In this document: piece by piece, positions 16,047 to 26,064 of the stretch
Numbering within the stretch: position 1 is the first letter of the stretch
Layout: the number at the start of each line of letters is the position of its first letter
From: Novosphingobium sp. SG919
GTDB lineage: Bacteria > Pseudomonadota > Alphaproteobacteria > Sphingomonadales > Sphingomonadaceae
Reading direction: 5' to 3'
DNA: 64,000 nt
Assembly: GCF_012932495.1 (NCBI RefSeq)
Contig: NZ_JABCNG010000002.1
Location: forward strand, 558,001-622,000
The notes under the pieces: generated by a model
What the model saw: only the letters and a program-made list of their open reading frames with translations
Told to the model about the DNA's origin: nothing
The model's database searches: none
Made by a program: the position numbers and the translations under genes

Positions 16047-19000
16047 ATGTTCATTCCCGCCGATCCCCAGGGCCAGGTGGCCGCTTCCGCCCCCGATGTG
16101 GTTCAGGTGCGCAGCGCCTGCCCTTATTGCGGGGTCGGTTGCGGGGTGGTGATGGATGTGGCCGCCAACACGGTGGTGCGGATGCGCGGGGACAAGGCGC
16201 ATCCGGCCAACCGGGGGCGGCTGTGCACCAAGGGCCAGACGGCCCACGTGCCGCTCACGGCGCCGGGCCGGGCAGAGCAGGCGCAACTGCGCGGTGCGGA
16301 TGGCGCACTGGCGCCGGTGGCTCTGGATACCGCGATTGCCGCCGTGGCCGAAGGGCTGAACGCGATTGTCACGCGCGATGGGCCTGATGCCGTGGCGCTC
16401 TATGTTTCGGGGCAGATGTCGCTGGAGGCGCAATACCTGGCCAACAAGCTGGCCAAGGGCTTTATCCGCACGCGCCATATCGAAAGCAATTCGCGCCTGT
16501 GCATGGCGAGCGCGGCCAGCGGCTACAAGCTATCGCTGGGCGCCGATGGCCCGCCCGGTTCGTATGACGATTTCGACGCGGCGGACCTGTTCGTGGTGAC
16601 CGGCGCCAACATGGCCGATTGCCACCCGATCCTGTTCCTGCGGATGATGGACCGGGTGAAGGCGGGTGCCAAGCTCATCGTGATCGACCCGCGCCGCACC
16701 GCCACGGCCGACAAGGCGGACCTGTTCCTGCAACTGCGGCCCGGCACCGATCTGGCTCTGCTCAACGGCCTGCTGCACTTGCTGCTGGCCCAGGGCGCGG
16801 TGGATGCCGATTTCATCGCCGCGCACACCAGCGGGTGGGAAGCGATGCCCGCATTCCTGGCCGATTACGATCCCGCCAGCGTGGCCACGATCACCGGCCT
16901 CACGCAAGCCGACCTGCACCGCGCGGCGCGGATGATCGCGGAAAATCCGCGCTGGATGAGCTGCTGGACCATGGGCCTCAACCAGTCCACCGCCGGCACG
17001 TGGAACACCAATGCGCTGTGCAACCTGCACCTGGCCACCGGTGCGATCCTGAAGACCGGGGCGGGGCCGTTCTCGCTGACCGGCCAGCCCAATGCCATGG
17101 GCGGACGCGAGATGGGCTACATGGGGGCAGGCCTGCCCGGCCAGCGCAGCGCCGAAAACGCTGCTGACCGTGCCTTTGTCGAAAGCGCCTGGGGCCTGGC
17201 GCCGGGCACGCTGCGTGGCGAAAGCGGGCAGGGCACCATCGCCTTGTTCCAGGACATGGCCCAAGGGCAAATCAAGGCCTGCTGGATCATCTGCACCAAT
17301 CCGGTGGCGAGCGTGGCCAATCGCAAAAGCGTGATCGCGGGGCTGGAGGCGGCCGAACTGGTGATCACCCAAGACGCGTTCTTCACCACCGAAACCAATG
17401 CCCATGCCCACGTGGTGCTGCCCGGTGCGCTTTGGGCCGAAGGCGATGGCGTGCTGGTCAATTCCGAGCGCAACATGACGCTTACCCCCCGCGCCGTACC
17501 GCCGCCGGGCGCGGCGCTGCCCGATTGGCAGATCATTGCCCGCGTTGCCTGCGCGATGGGTTTTACCGAAGCGTTTGCCTACAGCAGCGCGGCCGAGGTG
17601 TTCGAGGAAATCCGCCAGTTCGCCAATCCGGCGACAGGCTATGACTTGCGCGGGGTCAGCCACGCGCGGCTGCGCGCAGGGCCGGTGCAATGGCCCTGCG
17701 CGCCCGAGGGCGAGACACGCAACCCGATCCGTTATGCCGATGGCGGGGAAGTGCGCTTTCCCACGCCCGATGGCCGCGCCCGGTTCTGGTCGCGCCCGCA
17801 TCTGCCGGCGGCCGATCTGCCCGACGCCGATTTCCCGTTGGTGCTCAACACCGGGCGGGTGCAGCACCAGTGGCACACCCTGACCAAGACGGGCAGGGTG
17901 CCCGCGCTCAACAAGCTCAACCCCGGCCCGTTCGTGGAAGTCCATCCCGACGATGCCGCCGCCCTGGGCCTGGCGCACCAGGGCCGCGCGCGCTTGCGCT
18001 CGCGGCGGGGGGAAGCGGTGCTGCCCGTGGTGGTGACGGATCGCGTGCTGCCCGGCACCTGCTTTGCCCCATTCCACTGGGCCGATCTGTTCGGCCCCGA
18101 TCTGGCGGTCAACGCGCTCACCAGCGATGCGGTGGACCCGATTTCGTTGCAGCCGGCGTTCAAGTTTGCCGCCGTCGCGCTGGCTGCCACATCGCCCGCA
18201 CCGATCGTGCCCGCGGCAACCGCGGCATCGGCCGATAAGGCGGCGGCTGGCCCGGATGTGCTGGTGGCCTGGGCCTCGCAGACCGGGCGGGCCGAAGGAC
18301 TGGCGCTGGCCCTGGCCGAAGCCCTGGCCGCGCAGGGCCACGCCGCGCGCCTGGCCTGCCTGGCCGAACTTGCGCCCCAGGACCTTGCCGGGGTGCGCCA
18401 TGCGCTGTTCGTGGCCAGCACTTTTGGCGATGGTGATCCGCCTGACAATGGCGCTGCATTCTGGCGCGCTTTGGCCGTAGAGGGGGCGCCCCGGCTCGAT
18501 CACATGGCTTTTGCCGTGCTGGCGCTGGGCGATGCCAGCTATGATGCCTTTTGCGGATTCGGCCGCGCGTTGGAAGCGCGATTGACGGCGCTGGGCGCCA
18601 GGCCCCTGGCCGCGCGCCACGATTGCGAGCCCGATGATGACCACACCCCGTGGCAAGCGCGCGTGCTCGCTGCCCTGCCGCCTGGCCAGCGCCTCGCCGT
18701 GGCCGCCAGGGTCGCGGCACCACCCGCCATCGACCGCCGTAACCCGGTGGCCGCGCCGCTGGTGCTCAACCAGCGGTTGAGCCGGCCTGGCGCCGCCAAG
18801 GACGTGCGCCGTTTCGGCTTCGATCTGGCCGGGACTGGCCTGCGCTACAAGGCTGGCGATGCGCTGGGCGTGTGGGGGCACAACGATCCGGCGCTGGTGG
18901 CGCAGATCATCGATTGTCTGGGCCTGCCGGGGGAAACCCCGGTGGTCGTGGGCGAAGCGGTGGTCCCGTTGCACGAAGCGTTGATCAGCCGCCGCGAAAT

Positions 19001-19841
19001 CACCCGGCCCGCACGCGCCGTGCTGGAGGCGCTGGCCCTGGTCGATGGCCATGCGCCTTTTGCCCCGTTGCTGGCTTCGGCTCGCAAGGCTGCGCTCGAT
19101 CAATGGCTATGGGGCCGCCAGATGATCGACGTGCTGGCCGCGATGGCGGTGCGCCCCGGCGCGCAGGCGCTGGTCGATGCGCTGCGCCCGGTGCAGCCGC
19201 GGCTCTACTCCATTTCGTCCAGCCCGCTGGCGGACCCCGACCGGGTGGAATTGACCGTTTCGGCGGTGCGCTGGGCGCAAGGCGGCGCATCGCGCCACGG
19301 TGCCTGCTCCACATATCTGGCAGACCGCTGCATCGACGCATCCCCGCGGATTTTCGTGCAACCGACCCAGGCCTTCGTGCTGCCGGCCGACGATGCCGTG
19401 CCGGTGGTCATGATCGGGCCGGGCACGGGCATCGCGCCGTTCCGTGCTTTCCTGCAGGAACGCGAGGCGCGGGGGGCCGTGGGTCGCAACTGGCTGTTCT
19501 TTGGCGAGCAGCACCGCGCGAGCGACTTCTATTACGAGGGCGAGATTGCGCGTTGGCACGCGCAAGGCCATCTCGCGCGCCTGTCCCTGGCATTTTCGCG
19601 CGATACGGCGGCCAAAATCTATGTCCAGCATCGCATGGCCGAAGAAGGCGCGGCGCTGTGGCAATGGCTGGCAGAGGGCGCGTGCCTCTATGTCTGTGGC
19701 GACGCGGCGCGCATGGCGCGCGACGTGGAAGAAACGCTGGTGCAGGTGATCATGCGCCATGGCGGCATGGATGCAGACGGCGCGCGCGCCTTTGTCGACG
19801 GCCTGCGCGAACAGGGCCGCTATTGCCGCGATGTCTATTGA
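16047..19841 (+). CDS. nasC: Assimilatory nitrate reductase fused to a diflavin reductase
   Basis: A 1264-residue fusion. Residues 1 to about 720 form a molybdopterin (bis-MGD) nitrate reductase: [4Fe-4S] ligands in CPYCGVGC (Cys 25, 28, 32) plus GRLC, and the probable Mo-ligand Cys in SNSRLCMAS. From about 735 a flavodoxin-like FMN domain begins (LVAWASQTGRAEG, FVASTFGDGDPPDN), then a CysJ-like FAD/NADPH reductase (RLYSISSSPL, GPGTGIAPFRAF, LYVCGDAARMARDVE), ending RYCRDVY. Electrons can pass from NADPH through FAD and FMN to the Fe-S/Mo centre in one polypeptide, replacing the separate reductase of the classical system. Such fusions are known in proteobacteria. It follows the transporter and precedes an unrelated gene. 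Confidence 0.94.
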   Translation: MFIPADPQGQVAASAPDVVQVRSACPYCGVGCGVVMDVAANTVVRMRGDKAHPANRGRLCTKGQTAHVPLTAPGRAEQAQLRGADGALAPVALDTAIAAVAEGLNAIVTRDGPDAVALYVSGQMSLEAQYLANKLAKGFIRTRHIESNSRLCMASAASGYKLSLGADGPPGSYDDFDAADLFVVTGANMADCHPILFLRMMDRVKAGAKLIVIDPRRTATADKADLFLQLRPGTDLALLNGLLHLLLAQGAVDADFIAAHTSGWEAMPAFLADYDPASVATITGLTQADLHRAARMIAENPRWMSCWTMGLNQSTAGTWNTNALCNLHLATGAILKTGAGPFSLTGQPNAMGGREMGYMGAGLPGQRSAENAADRAFVESAWGLAPGTLRGESGQGTIALFQDMAQGQIKACWIICTNPVASVANRKSVIAGLEAAELVITQDAFFTTETNAHAHVVLPGALWAEGDGVLVNSERNMTLTPRAVPPPGAALPDWQIIARVACAMGFTEAFAYSSAAEVFEEIRQFANPATGYDLRGVSHARLRAGPVQWPCAPEGETRNPIRYADGGEVRFPTPDGRARFWSRPHLPAADLPDADFPLVLNTGRVQHQWHTLTKTGRVPALNKLNPGPFVEVHPDDAAALGLAHQGRARLRSRRGEAVLPVVVTDRVLPGTCFAPFHWADLFGPDLAVNALTSDAVDPISLQPAFKFAAVALAATSPAPIVPAATAASADKAAAGPDVLVAWASQTGRAEGLALALAEALAAQGHAARLACLAELAPQDLAGVRHALFVASTFGDGDPPDNGAAFWRALAVEGAPRLDHMAFAVLALGDASYDAFCGFGRALEARLTALGARPLAARHDCEPDDDHTPWQARVLAALPPGQRLAVAARVAAPPAIDRRNPVAAPLVLNQRLSRPGAAKDVRRFGFDLAGTGLRYKAGDALGVWGHNDPALVAQIIDCLGLPGETPVVVGEAVVPLHEALISRREITRPARAVLEALALVDGHAPFAPLLASARKAALDQWLWGRQMIDVLAAMAVRPGAQALVDALRPVQPRLYSISSSPLADPDRVELTVSAVRWAQGGASRHGACSTYLADRCIDASPRIFVQPTQAFVLPADDAVPVVMIGPGTGIAPFRAFLQEREARGAVGRNWLFFGEQHRASDFYYEGEIARWHAQGHLARLSLAFSRDTAAKIYVQHRMAEEGAALWQWLAEGACLYVCGDAARMARDVEETLVQVIMRHGGMDADGARAFVDGLREQGRYCRDVY

Positions 19842-19947
19842 CGCAGCCTTGCGCAAGGCATTGGAATATTGCGATACGATGGGGTAACTGAGGCCCAGGT
19901 TCATCGTGCATACAGCATTCCCGGCCAACTGGCGGGTTATGGTGACT

Positions 19948-20913
19948 ATGGCGATGGACAAGAGCGGCGGGCGCGCGTCGCGCCGCAGGGCGGCAGCATG
20001 GTTGGCCGCTTCGGCCCTGGCTGCCTTGGCGGCGCTGCCAGGCGCCGCCCGCGCCCAGGCGCAGGATCAGACCGCCCCGCAGATCCAGTTGCCCACGCTG
20101 CCCGCGCCCGCTGCGCCACCGGCGCCAGCGACCGAGCAGGCCACGGCAGCGCCCGCCCCGGCCGAATCCGCCCCGGCCGAGCCCGCTCCACCGGCCGAAG
20201 CAGACGAAGCGCCGGGCATCGTGGTGCAAGGTGACAGCTTTTCCCGGCAAGACCCGGCCCACGCGATCAACCAGAAATCGTTCGAGGCGATCCAGAAGGG
20301 GGACAAGCTGGTCGTGGCCCCGGTCGCGCGCGCCTATGAAAAGACCCTGCCGTCGCCGCTGCGCCGGGGGCTGCACAATGCGCTGTACAACTTGCGCGAG
20401 CCCAGCAATTTCGTGGCGTTCCTGCTCGAGCACAAGTTCGGCAAGGCCGGGCAGGTGCTGGTGCGCTTCACGGTCAATTCCACCGTGGGCCTGGCCGGCC
20501 TGATCGACGTGGCCAAGGCCAAGCCGCTCAAGATTCCCTATCGTCCCAATGGCCTGGCGGACGTGGCCGGGTTCTATGGGATCAAGTCGGGCCCCTACCT
20601 GTTTCTGCCGCTGATCGGGCCGACCACCCTGCGCGACCTGATCGGCACCACGATCGACCGCGCGTGGTTCCCGCTCGCCGTGGGCAAGCCGCTCGACACC
20701 GTGCCCTATGGCCTGGCCGTGACCGTGATCGGCGGCCTCGATGATCGCACCGCGATCGACGGGCAGCTCAAGAAGTTCCGCGAGGAATCCCCCGATCCCT
20801 ATAACGCCACGCGCGATTTCTACCTCAAGCGCCGCCAGGCGGAGATCGACGCGCTGCGCCATCCGCACAAGGACGAAGCCGCGCCGCCTGCGCACGAGGG
20901 TGACCGGCCCTAG
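19948..20913 (+). CDS. MlaA/VacJ family protein without a lipobox
   Basis: A 321-residue exported protein from ATG 19948 (19939 and 19954 are also possible). A basic signal peptide (RASRRRAAAWLAASALAALAA) is followed by a Pro/Ala-rich linker (about residues 35-90). The MlaA domain follows, with NALYNLREPSNFV, RFTVNSTVGLAGLIDVA and YLFLPLIGPTTLRDLIG as typical stretches. MlaA removes misplaced phospholipids from the outer leaflet. The usual MlaA is a lipoprotein, but no cysteine occurs near the cleavage site or elsewhere, so anchoring must differ. Its stop shares the bases CTAG with the stop of the convergent histidine kinase gene. Confidence 0.85.
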   Translation: MAMDKSGGRASRRRAAAWLAASALAALAALPGAARAQAQDQTAPQIQLPTLPAPAAPPAPATEQATAAPAPAESAPAEPAPPAEADEAPGIVVQGDSFSRQDPAHAINQKSFEAIQKGDKLVVAPVARAYEKTLPSPLRRGLHNALYNLREPSNFVAFLLEHKFGKAGQVLVRFTVNSTVGLAGLIDVAKAKPLKIPYRPNGLADVAGFYGIKSGPYLFLPLIGPTTLRDLIGTTIDRAWFPLAVGKPLDTVPYGLAVTVIGGLDDRTAIDGQLKKFREESPDPYNATRDFYLKRRQAEIDALRHPHKDEAAPPAHEGDRP

Positions 20914-23909
20914 GCCGCATAGGCGAGCCGCGCCGGAACCGCCAGGCGCACCAGGGTACCCAGATGGTGTCCGCTTTCGATCGAGAACGATGCGCCGATG
21001 CGCCGGGCCCGCTCGCGCATGCCGATCAGGCCATAGTGTCCCTTGGTCAGCGCATCGGCGCCGTCCGCGTCGGTGGTGAGGGTGGCGATGCCGATGCCAT
21101 CGTCGCTGACGAACAGCGCCAGCGCCCGCGCACCATAGTCCACGTGCACGTCCACTGCCGTCGCCTGGGCGTGGCGCACGGCATTGCACACCGCTTCGCC
21201 CACGATCGCGACGATTTCATCGACGATATCGGGGTGCAGCGGCCGTACCGCGCCTTTCACCGTCAGTGTCAGGGCGGCATCGGTCACCTGGCTGTCGAGC
21301 AGGCGCTGCAACTCGCGGCGCAAGTGGCGGTCTTCCAGCCGGCGCAGCCCCTTTACCCGGTCGCGCCCTTCGATCAGCATGGCTTCGGCCCGGTCCAGCG
21401 CCGGAACCAGCACGGCCTGCGCGGCCGGATCGTGGGCCAGCCGGTCGGCCACCGATTGAAAGCGCATGAGCAGCCCTTGCACGCCCTGGATCAGCGTGTC
21501 GTGCAATTCGCGCGCAATACGTGCGCGCTCCATCTCGCGTTCGGCCATGCGATCGCGGATCAGCCGGCCCAGGTATTGCACCCGGGCCATATAGACGAGG
21601 TAGAGCGCGGCCGAGACCGCCAGGATCGCTGCCAGCGGAAACCACCAGGTCTGGTAGAAGCGCCGGGCAATGGCAAAACGCACGCGCTGGCCCACCGGGT
21701 TCCACACCCCTTCCTCGTTGGCGGCGATCACTTCGAAGGTATAGTCGCCGGGCCCCAGATCGGTGAACACGGCGCTGCGTTCGGGCGATGGCGCCGTCCA
21801 GGCCCCGCTGCTGCTGCCGGCCGACAGGCGCGTGCGGAACAGCACGCGCTGGGGCACGGTAAGGCTGGTGGCGGTGAAATCGATGCGCACGCCGTGGGTG
21901 CCTGCCGGCAGGCGCAGCCCCGGCAACGGTGCCCGCGCCGCGCCGCCCGCAACGATCGCGCGCACCAGCACGGCGGGCGGCAGCGGATTGCCGCGCAAGG
22001 CGTCGGGCGCGATCGAAACCACGTTGCGGCGGGTGAGGAACCAGATGCGACCATCGCCGCCTTGGGCCACTTGCGCGCCGGCCGCTTTCTGTACGAAGCT
22101 GTTGAGCCCGTCGCGGAAATCGAACAGCCGCCAGGGCACGGCCGTGCCGTGCCGGGCCAACGCGGTGGCGAGATCGGCGGCGCGCAGCCGCACGATGCCG
22201 ATATCGCCAATTCCCCACACATCGCCATTGCTGGCGCGCACCAGCCCGTTGAGCGAAGCGGCCCAGGGATAGCGCGTGGCCGGTAGCGGGTGCATGTTTG
22301 CAGCCAGCGGCGCCTCTATGCCGCGTGCGCCGCTGATCAGCGGGCCGCTGGCCGCGTCGCCAGGCAACAGGCCTTCGATCCCGCCGACGCGAGACTGGCT
22401 GTCGGGCAGTGCAACGAATGGGGCATCGAACGGCGCCGCGCCTTTTGCCGGTGGCGGCCCGCGAAACACGACGACAGCGCGCCCGTCCGCGCCGATGGCG
22501 ATATTGGCCGGCAGGCTGCCCGGCGCGGACACGGCATGCCAGGCCCCGCCCGCGCGCCACCACAGCCCCTGGTCCAGCGCGGCGAGCCAAAGGCGCCCGG
22601 CGCCATCCTCTCCGCAGGCCAGCGGCGCCAACCCCGGCGGCAAGGCGATCGTTGCGCCGGCGGCGCCCTGCGGCCCCAGCCGCACCATCGCCGACTTGCG
22701 CACCAGCCAGGCGCCCCCCACATGCGCCGGGCACAGCGCCGTGGCCGGGCTGGGCAACGCCAGGATCGGCCGCGCCGCCCGGCCCGGCGCGATGGCATAG
22801 GCCGCGCGGGCGTCCGCCACATAGACCGTGCCGTCGCTGGCGGCGGCCAGGCGATAGCTGGTGGGGGAATTGGCGGGAATGGCGGTTTCCACCACAACCG
22901 GCACGCGGCGCAGCTTGTCCAGCCCCAGTTCCGTGCCGATCCACAGATTGCCCTCGCGATCCTGCAGCAGGGCGTGGGTCTGGTCCGATGTCAGTCCTTG
23001 CGTGGCATCGAAGGCAAAGCGGCGTAGCGCGGGGGCGCCACGCCCTGCGTTGTCCAGCCGCAGCACGCCGGTGTTCCAGGTGGTTTCCCACAAGGTGCCG
23101 CCGCTATCGAACAGCATGCGCGTGCCGCCCACCGGATCGGGATTGATCGCCAGCGGCGGCCCGGCGCGCCAGCGGCCCCGTTCGGCCGCGATGCGCCGCG
23201 TGCCGGCCGCATCGGACAACCACATGGCACCGCCCGGCCCTGGCGCCAGGCTGGCGCGCGGGGTCACGGCGATGCCGGTATCGACAAAGCGTGTCGCGCC
23301 CGCCTGCCGTACCAGCACGCGGGTTTCGGTGGCCAGCCATTGCGTGCCATCGGCGGCAAAGGCCGTGCTCCACGCGGGCTCGGCCGGCAGGCCGGCCTCT
23401 TTGCCGAATTCCTGCCAGCGCCCGGCAGCATAGCGGGCCAGCGTGCTTTCGCTGCGCCCGCCGCGCACCACCCACATCGCGCCATCGCCTGCCTGGGCCA
23501 TGTCGGTCACCTGGCGCGAGGGGTGGGGCATGGCCATGTCCACCAGGCGTCCGCTGCGCCAAGCCATCACCCCGCGACCGCGCCCCAGTCCCACCCAAAC
23601 CGTGCCGTCGTGCGTGGCCGCCAGTTGCGATACCACCAGCCGCGCCGCGTCCTTGCCCGGCGGTTGCACGGGCTCGAACGTCAGCCCGTCAAAGCGGAAC
23701 AGCCCTTCCACGCTGCCGATCCACAGGAAGCCGTCGCTCGATTGCGTCAGTGCGTTGATCCGCCCCGGCGCCCCTTCTTCCAGCGTCCAGTGTTCGTGCT
23801 TGTAGCCGGCCAGCGCGGGTTCCGGGCGCTGCGCGGCCAGCGGTGTTGCCGCCAGGGCAAGCAGGCCGGCCGCCAGCCCGCCCGCCTTGCGCCAGCGGCT
23901 AAAGTTCAA
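20910..23909 (-). CDS. Two-component sensor: beta-propeller, Y_Y_Y, HisKA_3 histidine kinase
   Basis: A 999-residue sensor. A signal peptide (to about residue 26) is followed by a large periplasmic propeller of Reg_prop-type repeats ([36 protein letters not shown] and similar, about 35-620). A Y_Y_Y-like Ig domain follows (about 670-740, [15 protein letters not shown]). One membrane segment ([20 protein letters not shown]) precedes a HisKA_3 dimerisation domain with the phospho-His in [11 protein letters not shown], and a C-terminal ATPase ([19 protein letters not shown]). The gene starts 11 bases inside the end of the LuxR-type regulator gene, so the two form a cognate pair. The ligand is unknown. 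Confidence 0.92.
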   Translation of the reverse strand: MNFSRWRKAGGLAAGLLALAATPLAAQRPEPALAGYKHEHWTLEEGAPGRINALTQSSDGFLWIGSVEGLFRFDGLTFEPVQPPGKDAARLVVSQLAATHDGTVWVGLGRGRGVMAWRSGRLVDMAMPHPSRQVTDMAQAGDGAMWVVRGGRSESTLARYAAGRWQEFGKEAGLPAEPAWSTAFAADGTQWLATETRVLVRQAGATRFVDTGIAVTPRASLAPGPGGAMWLSDAAGTRRIAAERGRWRAGPPLAINPDPVGGTRMLFDSGGTLWETTWNTGVLRLDNAGRGAPALRRFAFDATQGLTSDQTHALLQDREGNLWIGTELGLDKLRRVPVVVETAIPANSPTSYRLAAASDGTVYVADARAAYAIAPGRAARPILALPSPATALCPAHVGGAWLVRKSAMVRLGPQGAAGATIALPPGLAPLACGEDGAGRLWLAALDQGLWWRAGGAWHAVSAPGSLPANIAIGADGRAVVVFRGPPPAKGAAPFDAPFVALPDSQSRVGGIEGLLPGDAASGPLISGARGIEAPLAANMHPLPATRYPWAASLNGLVRASNGDVWGIGDIGIVRLRAADLATALARHGTAVPWRLFDFRDGLNSFVQKAAGAQVAQGGDGRIWFLTRRNVVSIAPDALRGNPLPPAVLVRAIVAGGAARAPLPGLRLPAGTHGVRIDFTATSLTVPQRVLFRTRLSAGSSSGAWTAPSPERSAVFTDLGPGDYTFEVIAANEEGVWNPVGQRVRFAIARRFYQTWWFPLAAILAVSAALYLVYMARVQYLGRLIRDRMAEREMERARIARELHDTLIQGVQGLLMRFQSVADRLAHDPAAQAVLVPALDRAEAMLIEGRDRVKGLRRLEDRHLRRELQRLLDSQVTDAALTLTVKGAVRPLHPDIVDEIVAIVGEAVCNAVRHAQATAVDVHVDYGARALALFVSDDGIGIATLTTDADGADALTKGHYGLIGMRERARRIGASFSIESGHHLGTLVRLAVPARLAYAA

Positions 23910-24552
23910 TGATGCCCCGCCGTGCCGCCTTGGTCACCGCGTGGGTCCGATCGTTGACGTGCAGCTTGCCAAAGATGTTCTTGATGCCCGATTTCACCGT
24001 TTCTTCGGCCAGGTTGAGCGCCCAGGCGATCTGCTTGTTGGCATGGCCAGAGGCAATCAGTTGCAGGATTTGCGTTTCGCGCGGGGTCAGTGGCTCGTCG
24101 ATTGCGTGCAGGGCGATTTCCTGCGCCACGTCGGGCGCCAGGTGGCGTTGGCCTTCATAAACGGTGCGGATCGCGCCCAGCAATTCGCGGCGCAGGCTGC
24201 TTTTGAGCAGGAACCCGGCGGCCCCCGCGCGCAGCGCCTGAAGCGCCTGGGCATCGCCGGAATAAGTGGTCAGCACCAGGATGCGCGCCTGGGGATGGCG
24301 CGCGCGGATCGCCTCTATCGCCGGCAGGCCGCCCATGCCGGGCATGCGCAAGTCCATCAGCACCACGCCGGGGCGCAGCGCATCATAGAGTGCAACGGCC
24401 TCTTCCCCGGTGGAAGCCTCGCCCACGACGGCCATGTCTGGCTGCATCGCGATCACCGCCGACACTCCTTCGCGCAGCATCGGGTGATCGTCGGCAATCA
24501 GAATGCCTATCGTGGTATCGTCGCGCGCGGGCATGGCGCCAGCCGATACCAT
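23899..24552 (-). CDS. LuxR/NarL-type response regulator
   Basis: A 217-residue regulator. The receiver domain (about 12-130) has [13 protein letters not shown] (acidic pocket) and [10 protein letters not shown] (phospho-Asp), Thr in LVLTTYSG and Lys in FLLKSS. The C-terminal LuxR helix-turn-helix (about 150-212) is [22 protein letters not shown]...[17 protein letters not shown]. It is transcribed with the propeller kinase downstream. The start could be ATG 24552 or ATG 24534; neither has a clear ribosome site. It is divergent from the nine-gene operon at 24718, which is the likely target. Confidence 0.92.
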   Translation of the reverse strand: MVSAGAMPARDDTTIGILIADDHPMLREGVSAVIAMQPDMAVVGEASTGEEAVALYDALRPGVVLMDLRMPGMGGLPAIEAIRARHPQARILVLTTYSGDAQALQALRAGAAGFLLKSSLRRELLGAIRTVYEGQRHLAPDVAQEIALHAIDEPLTPRETQILQLIASGHANKQIAWALNLAEETVKSGIKNIFGKLHVNDRTHAVTKAARRGIIEL

Positions 24553-24581
24553 GGGCTCGGGCACAAGGGTAGTCACCCGAA

Positions 24582-24687
24582 ATGGGGGGATGGTTGCCCC
24601 CCATGCAGGGGCTGGCAGCGGTGGAGCCCGCGCGCACACTGCCGGGCGAACGAAACGCTGGCCGTGCGCCGTGGGCAAGGTTGCCCA
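24582..24687. promoter_or_regulatory. Two inverted repeats between the response regulator and the perhydrolase operon
   Basis: ATGGGGGG (24582-24589) and CCCCCCAT (24597-24604) form an 8-bp inverted repeat with seven bases between. TGGGCAA-GG-TTGCCCA (24672-24687) is a second near-perfect palindrome, 30 bases before the hydrolase start. Both are plausible binding sites for the LuxR-type regulator; this is inference from position and symmetry. Confidence 0.45.
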
Positions 24688-24717
24688 TGGCGCCGCCGGA
24701 AGGGGAGCCTTCACGTC

Positions 24718-25548
24718 ATGCCCACGATCACCACCGCCGATGGCACGGAAATCTTCTACAAGGACTGGGGCAGCAAGACCGCGCAGCCCGTGGTGTTCCA
24801 CCATGGATGGCCGCTGAGCGCCGACGACTGGGACGCGCAGATGATGTTCTTCCTGGGCGAAGGCTATCGCGTGATCGCGCACGACCGGCGCGGCCATGGC
24901 CGTTCCACCCAGACGGCCGAAGGCAACGAGATGGACACCTACGCGGCCGACGTGGCGGCGCTGGCCGATCATCTTGACCTGAAGAACGCCATCCACGTGG
25001 GCCATTCCACCGGAGGGGGCGAAGTGGCGCACTATGTGGCGCTGGCCAAGCCCGGCCGCGTGGCCAAGGCCGTGCTGATCGGCGCGGTTCCGCCGATCAT
25101 GGTGCAGACCCCGGCCAATCCCGGGGGCTTGCCGATCGAAGTGTTCGACGGGTTCCGTGCCGCGCTGCTGGCCAACCGCGCGCAGTTCTTCCGCGATGTG
25201 CCCGCAGGCCCCTTCTTCGGCTTCAACCGCCCCGATGCCAATGTCTCGCAAGGGTTGATCGACAACTGGTGGCGCCAGGGCATGATGGGCGGCGCCAAGG
25301 CGCACTACGATTGCATCAAGGCCTTTTCGGAAACCGATTTCACCGACGACCTCAAGGCCATCGATGTGCCGGTGCTGATCCTGCACGGCGAGGACGACCA
25401 GATCGTGCCGATCGCCGATTCCGCCCACCTCGCGATCAAGCTGGTCAAGCACGGCACGCTCAAGACCTATCCCGGCCTGCCCCACGGCATGGCCTCCACC
25501 CACCCTGACGTCATCAACGCCGACTTGCTCGCGTTCTTCAAGGCTTGA
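24718..25548 (+). CDS. Alpha/beta-hydrolase of the non-heme haloperoxidase/perhydrolase family
   Basis: A 276-residue cytoplasmic hydrolase. [25 protein letters not shown] and DRRGHGRS are typical of cofactor-free chloroperoxidase/arylesterase enzymes. The catalytic Ser is in GHSTGGGE, Asp in HGEDDQIVP and His in LPHGM. Such enzymes hydrolyse esters and can form peracids with H2O2. ATG 24718 follows AAGGGGAGCC. It is the first gene of an operon with Dps and an isochorismatase-like protein, which points to oxidative or chemical stress. Confidence 0.9.
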   Translation: MPTITTADGTEIFYKDWGSKTAQPVVFHHGWPLSADDWDAQMMFFLGEGYRVIAHDRRGHGRSTQTAEGNEMDTYAADVAALADHLDLKNAIHVGHSTGGGEVAHYVALAKPGRVAKAVLIGAVPPIMVQTPANPGGLPIEVFDGFRAALLANRAQFFRDVPAGPFFGFNRPDANVSQGLIDNWWRQGMMGGAKAHYDCIKAFSETDFTDDLKAIDVPVLILHGEDDQIVPIADSAHLAIKLVKHGTLKTYPGLPHGMASTHPDVINADLLAFFKA

Positions 25549-25552
25549 TCCG

Positions 25553-26035
25553 ATGACCTACGAAACCAGCATCGATCTTTCGGCCCACGTGCGCAAGGCG
25601 TCGGTCGCACTGCTCCAGGCGCGCCTGTCCGACGCGCTCGATCTTGAGGCTCAGGCAAAGCAGGCGCACTGGAACGTGCGCGGCCGCCATTTCCTGCAGC
25701 TGCACGGCCTGTTCGACGCCGTGCATGGGCAGATCGAGGACTTCGTCGATCTCCTGGCGGAGCGTATCACCACGCTGGGCCATGTGGCAGATGGGCGGGT
25801 GCAGACCACGGCGGGCGCCACCACGCTTTATGAATACCCGCTCGCTGCCCATGGCGGCGACGCGCATATCCGCGCGCTGGCCGCCAGCCTGGCGCTGTTC
25901 GCCAAGGCCGTGCGCGCTGCGATCGACGCAGCGGCAGCCGAGGGCGACGCCACCACGGCCGACCTCTTCACCCAGATCTCGCGCGAGAGCGACAAGCAGC
26001 TCTGGCTGCTCGAAGCCCACCTGCTGGCGGATTGA
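25553..26035 (+). CDS. dps: Dps-family ferritin-like protein
   Basis: A 160-residue Dps/ferritin-like protein. The inter-subunit ferroxidase ligands are visible: His in KQAHWNVRG and the Asp/Glu residues in LFDAVHGQIEDFVDLLAER. It should form a dodecamer that oxidises and stores iron, removing H2O2. The N-terminus is short and not strongly basic, so DNA binding is uncertain. It starts four bases after the perhydrolase stop and its end is followed closely by the isochorismatase-like gene. Confidence 0.9.
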   Translation: MTYETSIDLSAHVRKASVALLQARLSDALDLEAQAKQAHWNVRGRHFLQLHGLFDAVHGQIEDFVDLLAERITTLGHVADGRVQTTAGATTLYEYPLAAHGGDAHIRALAASLALFAKAVRAAIDAAAAEGDATTADLFTQISRESDKQLWLLEAHLLAD

Positions 26036-26064
26036 GCGTTTTCATTCTTCAAAGGACCGATCCC

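Noticed and set aside
14559..16478. A 639-codon minus-strand frame under the transporter
   Set aside because: It is antisense to the kinase/narK/nasC block and shows low-complexity composition without motifs.
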